Part shown: positions 47,136 to 56,472 of the stretch, one piece after another
Layout: each line of letters begins with the position of its first letter
Numbering within the stretch: the first letter of the stretch is position 1
NCBI GenBank assembly: GCA_002479485.1
Contig: DLNM01000054.1
Location: 1,285-65,284, forward strand
Reading direction: 5' to 3'
Origin: Firmicutes bacterium UBA7510
Lineage (GTDB): Bacteria > Bacillota > Clostridia > Tissierellales > Sedimentibacteraceae
DNA: 64,000 bases
Made by a program: the position numbers and the translations under genes
Notes under the pieces: generated by a model
The model's database searches: none
Seen by the model: the letters and a program-made list of their open reading frames with translations, nothing else
Told to the model about the DNA's origin: nothing

Positions 47136-48005
47136 ATGAGCTTTGAAATAGTTACTGATTCATCTGCAAATCTACCTAATGATATTATTGATAAATATAA
47201 CCTTCATATCTTATCTCTTGTTTTTAGAGTTAATGATGTTGAATATGCAAGTTATATAAAAGGTGAAGAAAATGATTTATCTAAGTTTTATGATATGATG
47301 CGCAATAAAGATCTTGTTACTACATCATGTATGAGTCCGGCATCTTGCCTAGAAATTTTCGAGCCAATATTATCAAGTGGAAATGATGTTCTTTATATAG
47401 GTTTTTCATCAGCACTAAGTGGCACCTATCAGACAGCACATAACGTTTTAGAAGAACTTAAAGAAAAATATCCAGAAAGAAAAATATACGACATTGATAC
47501 ACTTGGAGCTTCACTAGGCGAAGGACTTTTAGTAACCTATGCAGCAAAACAAAGAGAAGAAGGTAAAAGCATAGAAGAAGTACATTCATGGCTTATGGAT
47601 AACATACTTCATTTATGTCACTGGTTTACCGTTGATGATTTATTCTTCTTAAAGCGTGGAGGAAGAGTATCAGCTTCTGCAGCAGTGGTAGGAACAGTGC
47701 TTGGAATTAAGCCTGTTTTACACATGGACAACTCAGGACGATTAATACCTGTAACAAAGGTTCGCGGCAGAAGAAAATCACTAGATGCACTATTTGAAAA
47801 AATGGAGCTTTTATCAATAAACCCTGAAAATCAAATTGTATATATATCACATGGAGACTGCATAGACGATGCAGAATATTTAGCAAACAAAATTAAAGAA
47901 AGATTTGGTATAAAAGATATATTAATTCACTATGTTGACCCTGTTATAGGTGCACATTCAGGGCCTGGAACAGTAGCTTTATTTTTCTTGGGTAAAGAAA
48001 GATAA
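47136..48005 (+). CDS. DegV-family fatty-acid-binding protein (second copy)
   Basis: Protein of about 289 residues of the DegV/FakB family. It has VTDSSANLPNDI at the N-terminus, the TTSCMSPASCLEIF loop, IGFSSALSGTYQTA and KRGGRVSASAAVV. It differs clearly from the copy at 27137-27988, so the two probably bind different fatty acids. The start at 47136 (MSFEIVTDSS) follows GGGAGGG. Monocistronic; downstream is the palindrome-rich region. Confidence 0.9.
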   Translation: MSFEIVTDSSANLPNDIIDKYNLHILSLVFRVNDVEYASYIKGEENDLSKFYDMMRNKDLVTTSCMSPASCLEIFEPILSSGNDVLYIGFSSALSGTYQTAHNVLEELKEKYPERKIYDIDTLGASLGEGLLVTYAAKQREEGKSIEEVHSWLMDNILHLCHWFTVDDLFFLKRGGRVSASAAVVGTVLGIKPVLHMDNSGRLIPVTKVRGRRKSLDALFEKMELLSINPENQIVYISHGDCIDDAEYLANKIKERFGIKDILIHYVDPVIGAHSGPGTVALFFLGKER

Positions 48006-48019
48006 ATAAGCTTAATAAG

Positions 48020-48258
48020 TTAGTAGACAAATAATTACTTCCACATACTTTTGTCACGAATCTAAGGAAAGCAAGATACATAAAAGTCGTTTCTGTTCCG
48101 TAATTCGGATTCCCTTGATTCTAATTAAGGAAGGGAACTCCTCATTAAGTCACATAAACGACTTTTATGTACTTCGCTATTCATAGCAACCGATAACCAA
48201 AGAGAAATAAAAGAATTTTTCTTTGGTTATCTACGTTTTTGGCAGAGCTGTCTACTAA
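48020..48258. repeat. palindrome-bounded structured element
   Basis: A 239-bp gene-free unit is bounded by perfect 10-bp inverted repeats (TTAGTAGACA at 48020-48029 and its complement at 48249-48258). Inside lie a 15-bp perfect inverted repeat (48078-48092 and 48156-48170) enclosing a smaller one (TTCCCTT/AAGGGAA, 48110-48137), and a 16-bp stem with one mismatch (48192-48207 and 48216-48231). As RNA it would fold into a closed multibranch structure; as DNA it resembles a MITE-like element. Neither is established. Confidence 0.6.
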
Positions 48259-48367
48259 ATATATTAGTTGGTCGGGAGTCGTGAAAGCGTACTAACACAG
48301 CAAATGGTTGAAGTAGTTTATGTGCAGAAGTAATATAAGTTAAATTCTATTATGCCTAACGCACTTA

Positions 48368-48394
48368 GGTTATCACTCCACTCGGGTGAAGAAC
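48368..48394. other. small hairpin in the palindrome-rich gap
   Basis: GGTT/AACC and CAC/GTG arms fold around CCACTCGG. It lies between the element at 48020-48258 and the larger stems to the right. Confidence 0.4.
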
Positions 48395-48404
48395 CAACAC
48401 AGTA

Positions 48405-48445
48405 GAAAATCAAAGAAAAATGCTTTTTATTTTTCTTTGATTTTC
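48405..48445. repeat. 17-bp perfect inverted repeat
   Basis: Arms 48405-48421 and 48429-48445 are perfectly complementary with a seven-base loop. The arm sequence (AAAATCAAAGAAAAA) resembles that of the stem at 48192-48231 (ATAACCAAAGAGAAA), suggesting two versions of one motif. Confidence 0.6.
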
Positions 48446-48457
48446 GGTGCTATGGAG

Positions 48458-48564
48458 GCGATCAATATAAAAAAAGTTTATGCGACTTCAACGGGATTTA
48501 CTGTCCTTATAAAAATCAAGGTAAATCTCGTTGCGGAGACAGAAACTTTTTTTATATTGATTGC
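48458..48564. repeat. 22-bp inverted repeat enclosing a smaller one
   Basis: Arms 48458-48479 and 48543-48564 match at 21 of 22 positions. Within the 63-base interval a second inverted repeat occurs (48490-48500 and 48521-48531, one mismatch). With the neighbouring stems this fills the rest of the 655-bp gap; I see no convincing gene in 48006-48660. Confidence 0.6.
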
Positions 48565-48660
48565 TCACCTTAAATCTACAACAAAAGTATGTCGAAGAAA
48601 CAGCACTCTACTAAGATTTCACTTGCCAACATCTTAATTATAGCTACGTTAAATTCCTAT

Positions 48661-51600
48661 TTACCACGCTCTATGAAGCTTCCAGTAATCATCCTGATTG
48701 TCTATGTATATTTTAACATCGTATATCTCTATCCATTCATTGTTAAAATATGCTGTAAATCGTAAGGTTAATTCTTGTTTTTTGTTTGATCCCCACCTTA
48801 CTATTACATTTCCATTCTTATTTACCCATTCTTTATCCCAATAGCTTAATTTCCATTTATCATCTGTTATATTATCTGAATTAAGCCATTGTAAATATCT
48901 ATTCTCCGATGGTTTATCATTGTTAATTATTTCTACAGAAACTTTGTTACATTTTACTAAGCTTGCTATATTTATAACTGTTGTATTTGCACTTGTTTCT
49001 AACGATTCACCGTTCCAATAGGTATTTTCATCTCTAGTTTTTGACGGATATTTAGAATTGTATGTTTGTCTATTCTTTTCCCAATCAGCAGTATGCGTAA
49101 CTGCTCCTTTTACCCATAGGTCATGTGCCTCAAATGGAAGTTCATATGTTGCAGTTTCGTCATAATCATCAGTTACGGTAGCAACAAGCTTATAATGTCC
49201 TAATGGAATATTTTCATATAAAAATCCATTAGCGAAATGATTCTTTGTATCAAATGGAGGATATGCATTTCCTACAGGATTAATCACTTTACTTATAGAA
49301 TTTAATAATTTGTTTTTAGAATCATATAGCTTTATATCTACTGTTACCGGCGTTAAATCAACATCTTGATAATATAGTGTAAAGTTAATATCATCATTTT
49401 CATATATATAATTATTATTCAGGTTTGCACTTCCGCCAAACAAATCTCCACCGTTTATGTCTGGTGGTGTGTTATATGCATATTGATAGTATAGTATTTT
49501 TTCTTCGTATTCTCCGCTTGGTAGTGTTGCTATAAATTTTGCCATATACATATCTTCAGGTATACTCTTTGTTGGTCTATATGATTTATTCCAGTTTGTG
49601 TAATTACCGTCCATCTTCATTGTAACTGCATACGGAGAATTATAGAACATTGTTACCGTAACATTACTGTTTGTATAACTTGTATTAACATATTTACTTG
49701 TTGTTGCAGTTATATTATAGGTTTTTTCAGCTATTATACGTTCTTCTAATTTTGGCGCAAGGTTTATCGGTGTAGATACTATTACTGTAAATGGTAATTC
49801 TGTATACCTGTTTGCTAATAATACATCTACAGCTCTGACATTAAATGTATATGTTCCGCTTTTTACCGTTGCAGGTATATTATAAACTTGATCGTTCCAA
49901 TACATATCTTGTCCGTCTTTTTTCCATACATCTCTTGATGATAAAAGTTGTCTGTATGTTGTATATGGAGAATTTAATCCTAAATATGTGGTTACATCAT
50001 AAGGGTATCTCGTCCATATATCATGTGCAACAAGATTTTCGCTGGCCGGAATACTAGCTAAACTAAATTGTGGTAGTTCTGCTTTTAATTTAGCATCTAC
50101 TTGTGGCGGTGGCAGCTGCGGTAGTTCTATTTCTTTTGTATATACATCACTCCACACTCCATAATTATCCTTTGCATAATAATTTATTACGTATTTACCG
50201 GGTAGAAGCCTTGTCGGAACACTGTAATACTTTATGTTATCTTCTTTGTTATAGTATATTAACTTTCTTTCTCTTATACCCTTTTTATTCTCTGGATCTT
50301 TATATTGCAAATCTAAATCATAGCTTGTATCTTTAAAGTCTATATCATAATACCCTGTGTTTATGTTGTATTCCCAGTCTATTTCAAATCTTGCAATTGG
50401 CTTTCTATGTGCATATATTACATATTCAGCAATATTGCTATATTCGCTTTTTTCTCCATAATTTGACGGTAAATCATTTATTCGTCTATAAAATATATAT
50501 TTACCGGAGTTATTTAATTTAGTCGGTAATACTTGTGTTTCAAATTTATTTTCCATAAATGATGTATTGGTATTTTGTTCTTGCGACATTGGATTATCAA
50601 AATAGTTTTTATCATGAACTATTTGAAAACCACCTTTTTCAATAGCATCATTTTCTTGGTCTAAATCTGCATAGCTTGTAGTAAAGCTTTGACCTACAAG
50701 GATTACACTTCCTCTCTCCATTGGATTATCACCTGATATATACTCTGCAATCTTTTGATATATTTCATCAAGACTGAGCGAGCCATCTATATAATAATCG
50801 TGTGATATACTACTTTTTAATGCATTTGAGCCAACTAATATTAATTTACTTTTTGCTCTTTGTCTAACTAGATATAAATCTTCTGAATTATTTATGTAGT
50901 TATCCGTTGATATATATACAACATATTTATTACTTGTATCTCTGTATACAGCTTCGAATGGTTGTTTTACATATTTATATATGTTTCCCTTGTAATATCC
51001 TGTCCATCTATCTACAAGCACCATGTTTGGTACCCATACTTCAACGGGTACTTTTATTTTTGCTGAGTATGATGCTTTGTATGTTCTCTTTACTCTTTTT
51101 CCCCCGCCAGGAAGTGATTCGGTGTTGTTCCCTGTTTCTGCCCAGCTGTCCTTTGAAGCTGTTACTCCATCAATATCCATAGTAGGCTGATTTGTACTAT
51201 CAGTATCTACAATATTCCCACCTGAATCGTAATCTACATACGAATACCCCTCTCGTTCTCCTGTTACTGTTTCTGTAACATATTTCGTAACATATCTTCC
51301 GTGATCTTCCCACTCTTGATTATTTATCTGATCATAACGATTTAATGTACCACTATATCCGCCACTGGAATATGGAACAGTATCTGAAGGATAGCTTGCA
51401 CCAGTCTGTTTAATGGTTGTTGCTTCCTGAGTGCTGACATAAGTATGCAAGTCCCATGTATAAACATATGGATTTAAGCTTTCTCTTATTAAAGTATTGG
51501 CAAATGAAATCCTAGTATCTACTATACTTTGATTAAAGCTTCTTGATATATTCTTATCGTTTAATATGGTTACATCTACTTTGAGATAGTCCGCAGGTAT

Positions 51601-53793
51601 GTCTGCATAGATTTGTGTGCTTGGTGCTAAGTTTTCAACATAAAATTGTCTTTTTATTTCAGTATACTTTTTATCATTATTTGTTATATGCTGTTCAAGT
51701 GTTGATTGTCCGAATTCCTCTTGTACGTAGAAGACTATTTCATACATTCCTAAATCACTTGGAGAGTAGTTTTTTATTTCATCATTTACTGTACCGCTTT
51801 TTATTAATTTTTCTGCTGTTCCGTCTTTATCTTCATCATAGTATAGTTTATATGTAGCCATATTGTCTGATACTACATCATCATCATAGCTTGCTATGTC
51901 TAAAGTCATTTGTAATTTTTCATTTCTTGATAAAACATGGTTCCATATTACACAATATATATCTGGTCTATGGTCCTCTTGTACGTGCATTGTATATGTG
52001 TAGAAATTACTTACATGATATCCTGCCGGTATATCGTCTCTTTCTATATACTGTGGCTTTACTTTACATTCTACCTGTAAATCTATATTGATATCTGTAT
52101 ATGGACTTTTGGAGATAAACTCTATTCTTTTATCTGTTTTTGTTCCTGTATATATTTCATCACCACGTATATCAAATGTCAATGTCTCATAACTGCTTCT
52201 TTGTGTCACGTATGAAGGATTGCCCGATGTTATATTGTTATATGCTATATGTGTTCTGTTCTCTTTATGCGGTCCTTCTATATCTACTTGTACATTTGCT
52301 TTAGTTGAGTAAACCATTATAAAGCCTTTCCAATGATATGTCCTGCCAAGCTCGTTTACCCAATATATATCATAGTCGTGCAGCTCATGCTCACCTGTTA
52401 ATGGAAATAGCCACTCACCATTGAGCATTTTTTCTTCATCTTCTTCTGATAGCTGTACTCCGTCAAACAACATAAATCTGTCTACTACATTTTCAACTGT
52501 TCTGTCATACAACTTGAATTTTTCTGTATCAAGCATATAAAACGGCTCTTCAACTATAGGAAATATCGGTGATAAATCACCCGATGCCGGCTCTTGAGGT
52601 TTATCAGGTACAGGTATTGATGTACTATCTGAATCGCCTATATTATCATAGCCATTGTCATATTGTTTATCTACGTATATTGCTCTTGCTTCTCCTAAAA
52701 ATCCTACCGATAATGATGTTGTTATAATGTTGCCTTTATCATCTTTTTGCATTAATTTTGAGTAGTCTGAATATGATAAATCTATCGTAAATTTACTTTG
52801 TACAGATACATTTTTGCTATTTAGCTTTACAGTATGCTTTTTATTTGTAATCGTATCTGTTACATATAGCTCCCAATGGTCTATATCTTGTCTGTTGTAG
52901 TATAAGTATCTTAAGAGTTCGTCTGTTTCTTTTATATTTTTGTCTACCCCGTCATATAGCCAAGCATCGTCTAAAAATCCCGAAAGTTCAACCTCTACAG
53001 TTACGGTACCTTTTTCTGTAATTGCTTCAATGATTTTGAATATAGGTTTATTAATAAATTTTGCCTTTACAGTTGAGTGCTTTTTAGCTACTGTATCTCT
53101 TTTTAGTGAGTTATTTACATACCATAGTTTTGTATACCCTTCCTTGTAATTCACTAAATGGTCTAACCTAAAATCCCCCGAGTTATAGTATGTAGACATT
53201 GTTTGAACATTTGCGTAATTGTAGAACTTGCTATCACCGGATAAAGGGTTTGTTAGTGAATATGGGGCTGAGCTGTTTATTTTTGTTTGGTATAAGGATT
53301 GAATAACTGAAGAAACATAGTTATCATTATTTGCAGTTGCAATATACGTGTATTGCGATGGTCCATCTAGCCGTTTTGAATTATAATACTTATTACCTTC
53401 TTCCCAAATACGCGGTATATATCTATATGTATTTTCACCCTTTGTCATGACCTCATCTTCAGGAAAATCTGTGTTAGCGTATATACTGCCACCTAGTGTA
53501 TAGCCATGATATCTGTATTCTCCACGCACACCATTTTTAGTGTAATATCCGTTTGCCTTTGCCTTAAAGTCATTGTTTTTTATTAGTGTATAATCTCCAT
53601 ATACCACAAGTCCTAGATCTTTATATATGCTTAAATTAAGTCTTAAATTAGTCTTTTGATCTACCCATTTTACACTATCAGGAAGCTTTGAATCTTTATT
53701 AGCAAATTCAAAGGAATAGAACATGTTGAGTTCACTCATTAGAAAGCAAAAAAACAATATTAATATTATAAGCCTATTTATTTTCCTTTCCAT
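48661..53793 (-). CDS. giant secreted surface protein of the Tad-like locus
   Basis: Protein of 1710 residues. A signal peptide (KINRLIILILFFCFLMSEL) is followed by an all-extracellular, beta-rich, Tyr/Asn/Asp-rich chain. Ig- or PKD-like modules can be discerned in the C-terminal half (for example AHRKPIARFEIDWEYN, then RLLPGKYVINYYAKDNYGVW, and NIPLGHYKLVATVTDDYDET). There is no LPxTG motif, no SLH repeat and no C-terminal TM, so it is free or held by partners such as the SLH protein encoded 15 bp upstream. A segment KSKLILVGSNAL to GSVILVGQSF suggests a further folded domain. It is the last gene of the Tad-like operon. I infer a displayed adhesin or appendage tip; function not shown. Confidence 0.75.
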   Translation of the reverse strand: MERKINRLIILILFFCFLMSELNMFYSFEFANKDSKLPDSVKWVDQKTNLRLNLSIYKDLGLVVYGDYTLIKNNDFKAKANGYYTKNGVRGEYRYHGYTLGGSIYANTDFPEDEVMTKGENTYRYIPRIWEEGNKYYNSKRLDGPSQYTYIATANNDNYVSSVIQSLYQTKINSSAPYSLTNPLSGDSKFYNYANVQTMSTYYNSGDFRLDHLVNYKEGYTKLWYVNNSLKRDTVAKKHSTVKAKFINKPIFKIIEAITEKGTVTVEVELSGFLDDAWLYDGVDKNIKETDELLRYLYYNRQDIDHWELYVTDTITNKKHTVKLNSKNVSVQSKFTIDLSYSDYSKLMQKDDKGNIITTSLSVGFLGEARAIYVDKQYDNGYDNIGDSDSTSIPVPDKPQEPASGDLSPIFPIVEEPFYMLDTEKFKLYDRTVENVVDRFMLFDGVQLSEEDEEKMLNGEWLFPLTGEHELHDYDIYWVNELGRTYHWKGFIMVYSTKANVQVDIEGPHKENRTHIAYNNITSGNPSYVTQRSSYETLTFDIRGDEIYTGTKTDKRIEFISKSPYTDINIDLQVECKVKPQYIERDDIPAGYHVSNFYTYTMHVQEDHRPDIYCVIWNHVLSRNEKLQMTLDIASYDDDVVSDNMATYKLYYDEDKDGTAEKLIKSGTVNDEIKNYSPSDLGMYEIVFYVQEEFGQSTLEQHITNNDKKYTEIKRQFYVENLAPSTQIYADIPADYLKVDVTILNDKNISRSFNQSIVDTRISFANTLIRESLNPYVYTWDLHTYVSTQEATTIKQTGASYPSDTVPYSSGGYSGTLNRYDQINNQEWEDHGRYVTKYVTETVTGEREGYSYVDYDSGGNIVDTDSTNQPTMDIDGVTASKDSWAETGNNTESLPGGGKRVKRTYKASYSAKIKVPVEVWVPNMVLVDRWTGYYKGNIYKYVKQPFEAVYRDTSNKYVVYISTDNYINNSEDLYLVRQRAKSKLILVGSNALKSSISHDYYIDGSLSLDEIYQKIAEYISGDNPMERGSVILVGQSFTTSYADLDQENDAIEKGGFQIVHDKNYFDNPMSQEQNTNTSFMENKFETQVLPTKLNNSGKYIFYRRINDLPSNYGEKSEYSNIAEYVIYAHRKPIARFEIDWEYNINTGYYDIDFKDTSYDLDLQYKDPENKKGIRERKLIYYNKEDNIKYYSVPTRLLPGKYVINYYAKDNYGVWSDVYTKEIELPQLPPPQVDAKLKAELPQFSLASIPASENLVAHDIWTRYPYDVTTYLGLNSPYTTYRQLLSSRDVWKKDGQDMYWNDQVYNIPATVKSGTYTFNVRAVDVLLANRYTELPFTVIVSTPINLAPKLEERIIAEKTYNITATTSKYVNTSYTNSNVTVTMFYNSPYAVTMKMDGNYTNWNKSYRPTKSIPEDMYMAKFIATLPSGEYEEKILYYQYAYNTPPDINGGDLFGGSANLNNNYIYENDDINFTLYYQDVDLTPVTVDIKLYDSKNKLLNSISKVINPVGNAYPPFDTKNHFANGFLYENIPLGHYKLVATVTDDYDETATYELPFEAHDLWVKGAVTHTADWEKNRQTYNSKYPSKTRDENTYWNGESLETSANTTVINIASLVKCNKVSVEIINNDKPSENRYLQWLNSDNITDDKWKLSYWDKEWVNKNGNVIVRWGSNKKQELTLRFTAYFNNEWIEIYDVKIYIDNQDDYWKLHRAW

Positions 53794-53808
53794 ATATTTG
53801 TACCTCTA

Positions 53809-55062
53809 TTATTTTAATTTTACAGAAACAGTAAATCCAACAACATCATTACTATAGTGAATGAAGAAGTTACGATTATTTATTACTACTTCTTTTTCTT
53901 CAGTATATGTACCTGTATACTTTAATGCTGTATCAAAAATATTCCATGCTTTTTCGTATTCATTTTCAAACCATACCTTAAACATTGCTTGGAATGTTTT
54001 TTTATAGTATTTCATCATGTATTCATAGTTTGAATTGTATGTTTCATCATCAGCTGATAAGTAGTTATTTCTTATTCTCATAGTATATGGTGTACGTTTA
54101 TTATGAAATTCTACTAAACTTGTACCTAAACTCCAATCTTGATGATCTATAACCTTATTTAATTCTTCCACACAATTCTCTAAGTTTAACTCTCCATTAA
54201 TACCACGAGTATTAAAATCATAATATTCTTGATATTTTCTTTGATTTTCATAACCAGCTATACCAAATCCATTTCCAAGCTCATTTAAAACATACTGTTC
54301 TACTCCTGTTGTTTCATTTTCAACTGCCTTTACAGCTTCAACCAAATCAACCATTTCATTTAATATAACTCCATTATGTTTAGGTGCTACCAAAAGTCCT
54401 GGAGTTTGTTCGTTTGTTTCCATTTCTATAGTTTTTACTCCATCCAGATTAAACTTTATTCTTCTTTTTTTGTCTATCATTCTTAATATAACTGTTGTTG
54501 CCTCTGCTCTTGTTATGCTCTTTTGTGGATTGACAAGTTTTTTATTGTCTCCCTGCATAATTCCCCAAACATAGCAATCTATTATATCCTCTTTGTATTT
54601 GTCCTGTATTAAATAAAAGTCCTTTATTAACGGTTTTACATGTTCATAATATAAATCCAATGGTCTCATTTCTTTTAATGACAAAGCATTTGCTATTATT
54701 TTTACTGCCTGCTCTCTTGTTAAATCAAAGCGATAATCATTTATAAAAGTTGTATCACATATTTTTAATTCCTCTGCTCTTTGAATAAAACCGTCTGCCC
54801 AATAAGTGCTAGTGCTTGGTTTAGCATCATATCCAAGAGCAATTACTAGCATTTTAATAAATTCATCTGCCTTAACAGGATTCTCTGGTTTAAATGTATT
54901 ATTAGAATAACCATCAACCATCCCTAGCCTTATCATTTCTTTAACATTAGAATAAAACCAATCGGTAGATTTTACATCTGTCAAATTAATTTCTGCGTTA
55001 GTTGTCGTAAATATTGATATAATCATTATTAAAACTAGAATTAAACTTATTATTTTCCTCAT
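53809..55062 (-). CDS. SLH-domain cell-wall-associated protein
   Basis: Secreted protein of 417 residues with a signal peptide (IISLILVLIMIISIFTTTNA). Three S-layer homology repeats follow at about residues 28-200 (VKSTDWFYSNVKEMIRLGMV; YWADGFIQRAEELKICD; VWGIMQGDNKKLVNPQKSI), which bind pyruvylated wall polymers. The C-terminal half is a unique domain of unknown function. It lies between pseudopilin-like genes and the giant secreted protein, so it may anchor that protein or the appendage to the wall. Confidence 0.85.
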   Translation of the reverse strand: MRKIISLILVLIMIISIFTTTNAEINLTDVKSTDWFYSNVKEMIRLGMVDGYSNNTFKPENPVKADEFIKMLVIALGYDAKPSTSTYWADGFIQRAEELKICDTTFINDYRFDLTREQAVKIIANALSLKEMRPLDLYYEHVKPLIKDFYLIQDKYKEDIIDCYVWGIMQGDNKKLVNPQKSITRAEATTVILRMIDKKRRIKFNLDGVKTIEMETNEQTPGLLVAPKHNGVILNEMVDLVEAVKAVENETTGVEQYVLNELGNGFGIAGYENQRKYQEYYDFNTRGINGELNLENCVEELNKVIDHQDWSLGTSLVEFHNKRTPYTMRIRNNYLSADDETYNSNYEYMMKYYKKTFQAMFKVWFENEYEKAWNIFDTALKYTGTYTEEKEVVINNRNFFIHYSNDVVGFTVSVKLK

Positions 55063-55083
55063 ATTCCATTACCATCCTTTTAT

Positions 55084-55614
55084 TTAAATTTCATATTCAT
55101 ATCCTGAAGATCGTATACAGATTGGTTTAGCTGTAAAGCTTAATCTGTAATTTATTTTACCTGCATTTATTGTAACTATAACTGATGCTTTCCCAACGCT
55201 TTTTTTATAATTCAGCTCTTTGTCTGTATAAAGATAAGGGTATGTGAAGTTAAAGCTATCTGTCTTAACTCCATTTTTATATACGCTACATGATAAATTG
55301 TCATTAAAAAAGTAAGCTGTGTATGTTATTTTATCCGACCAATAGCTTTCTCTTAATGGTGTTAGTCCATTATCTGTTTTTAGGTAATTTTGTATAACGT
55401 GTTCAATAGATTTTATTCCATCTACTTCATCAAATATTTTTAGTCCATTTTTAAATTCATTTTCATAATAAAACAATGATGCTGAATTTGATGCTTCATC
55501 AGCGCAAAACTTTAGAAAATTAGACTGCAATCTATAATCATAGTTATCAATTTGAAAAACTAACATAATTAAAATGACAATTATTAGTGCAATTCCTACT
55601 ATTAATGGTTTCAT
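55084..55614 (-). CDS. single-span pseudopilin-like protein
   Basis: I do not recognise the family with certainty. The protein of 176 residues has one N-terminal hydrophobic helix (PLIVGIALIIVILIMLVFQI) and an extracellular domain, the layout of TadE/TadF-type minor pseudopilins. Its ATG overlaps the upstream stop as TAATG, indicating coupled synthesis with the protein at 55614-56039, which has the same layout. Two Cys (about residues 37 and 111) and a third near the C-terminus could form a disulfide. Confidence 0.55.
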   Translation of the reverse strand: MKPLIVGIALIIVILIMLVFQIDNYDYRLQSNFLKFCADEASNSASLFYYENEFKNGLKIFDEVDGIKSIEHVIQNYLKTDNGLTPLRESYWSDKITYTAYFFNDNLSCSVYKNGVKTDSFNFTYPYLYTDKELNYKKSVGKASVIVTINAGKINYRLSFTAKPICIRSSGYEYEI

Positions 55615-56039
55615 TAGTTACTCCTTAGTTTTTCAGAGGTTGTAATTTCCTCAATTATAAAGTATCCCCTATTTTCACTATCACTAATTCCGTAAAATCC
55701 TGGTGTTGCTAATATGTTTTTAAAGGGTACTGATACTTTTAAATAAATTGTTTCTCTATTATCAAATTTATCTGGTCTATATTTTGGTGTTTTAGTGGTT
55801 TTATCACCTATAATTATCTCATTAACATTTTTAATATTCATTTTCTTTGCAATGCTATTTTTTAATTCGTTTAATATTTCATCTGTGTAAAAACCCTCTT
55901 GTTTTGCCATTTCTTTAGCGTTATTAACATAAAACATAATTGCGTGCTTTCTTTCATAATTAATCATTTCTAATGGTATCTGTAATATTATTGCAGCTAA
56001 CAGTAAAAATACTGCACAAAGTACAATTAATTGCTTCAT
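55614..56039 (-). CDS. single-span TadE-like pseudopilin candidate
   Basis: Protein of 141 residues with an N-terminal hydrophobic helix (QLIVLCAVFLLLAAIILQI) and a soluble extracellular domain. The helix followed by a Glu/Tyr/Arg-rich region (EMINYERKHAIMFYVNNAKE) recalls TadE-like or DUF4320 proteins of clostridial Tad loci. Translationally coupled to the next gene by a TAATG overlap. It begins 100 bp after the small peptide gene at 56140-56286, with a palindrome between. Confidence 0.55.
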   Translation of the reverse strand: MKQLIVLCAVFLLLAAIILQIPLEMINYERKHAIMFYVNNAKEMAKQEGFYTDEILNELKNSIAKKMNIKNVNEIIIGDKTTKTPKYRPDKFDNRETIYLKVSVPFKNILATPGFYGISDSENRGYFIIEEITTSEKLRSN

Positions 56040-56050
56040 AGTTTAATCAT

Positions 56051-56113
56051 GAGGTTGTTGCAAAATAAACAAGTAAACTGTATAGTTTATAAAATTCATT
56101 TTGCAACAGCCTC
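56051..56113. repeat. nested palindrome sharing its arms with the 4375-4410 terminator
   Basis: Arms 56051-56066 and 56098-56113 pair at 15 of 16 positions, with an inner TAAACT/AGTTTA stem (about 56074-56089). The arm GGTTGTTGCAAAA and the right-hand TTCATTTTGCAACA are the same as in the hairpin at 4375-4410. It sits inside the Tad-like operon and has no T-run on the minus strand. Confidence 0.55.
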
Positions 56114-56139
56114 TTTTGCTTCCCCCTTTTACAATAATT

Positions 56140-56286
56140 TTATGGTGAGGAATGATAGCTTTGAATCTCCACTTCCATAACCTTACGTTGCATATTTCTA
56201 AGACTTGTCGACTGATCACCTAATAATAGTGTGAATATGTAGCAGCCTAACAATATGCACCCGAGTATAATAATTATTTTTTTCAT
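56140..56286 (-). CDS. 48-residue membrane peptide, pilin-like
   Basis: A short open frame of 48 codons with a ribosome site (AAGGA) about nine bases before the ATG at 56286. It starts MKKIIIILGCILLGCYIFTL, a basic tip and a single hydrophobic helix, and then has a polar tail of 25 residues. The first nine residues are identical to those of the peptide encoded 12 bp upstream. Size and position (after tadC-like, before tadE-like) fit a Flp-type or minor pilin, but the Glu5-type residue of classical Flp pilins is missing. Too small for default gene finders. Confidence 0.6.
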   Translation of the reverse strand: MKKIIIILGCILLGCYIFTLLLGDQSTSLRNMQRKVMEVEIQSYHSSP

Positions 56287-56298
56287 ACATTACTATCC

Positions 56299-56460
56299 TT
56301 ATGGTTTTATGTTATCCAACATTGTATCAATTGCATTTACACCTTTACTATTTATTTCAGCAGCACTAGATTTTAAGCTTCCAGTACCGCCCAATATCAA
56401 AGTTGATACAATATAAACTCCTAAAATTATTGTTCCTAAAATTATTATAATTTTTTTCAT
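56299..56460 (-). CDS. 53-residue membrane peptide, pilin-like
   Basis: A 53-codon frame starting at the ATG at 56460 after AAGGGG. The start MKKIIIILGTIILGVYIVST gives a basic tip and hydrophobic helix, followed by LILGGTGSLKSSAAEINSKG and a short polar tail. It is paralogous to the peptide at 56140-56286 in its first 16 residues or so. In a Tad-like operon the main pilin is a peptide of this size, so this is the best candidate for the fibre subunit. A hairpin (56473-56490) lies in its leader. Confidence 0.62.
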   Translation of the reverse strand: MKKIIIILGTIILGVYIVSTLILGGTGSLKSSAAEINSKGVNAIDTMLDNIKP

Positions 56461-56472
56461 TTCCCCTTTTGT

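Noticed and set aside
48354..48370. GCCTAAC-containing sequence resembling an integron attC end
   Set aside because: The matching inner boxes and partner core site were not found, and no integrase gene is in the window.
48589..48595. A second Spo0A-like TGTCGAA
   Set aside because: It is not near a promoter, and such 7-mers are expected several times by chance in a window of this size.
48020..48620. CRISPR array
   Set aside because: The repeats are single inverted pairs of different sequence, not regularly spaced direct repeats, and no cas genes are present.
48386..48637. 83-codon plus-strand open frame in the palindrome-rich gap
   Set aside because: It runs across three long inverted repeats, has no convincing ribosome site, and its product shows no domain.
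49845..53149. Several plus-strand open frames opposite the giant secreted protein gene
   Set aside because: Low-complexity antisense frames with no ribosome sites; the minus-strand frame is continuous over 1710 codons with a signal peptide.
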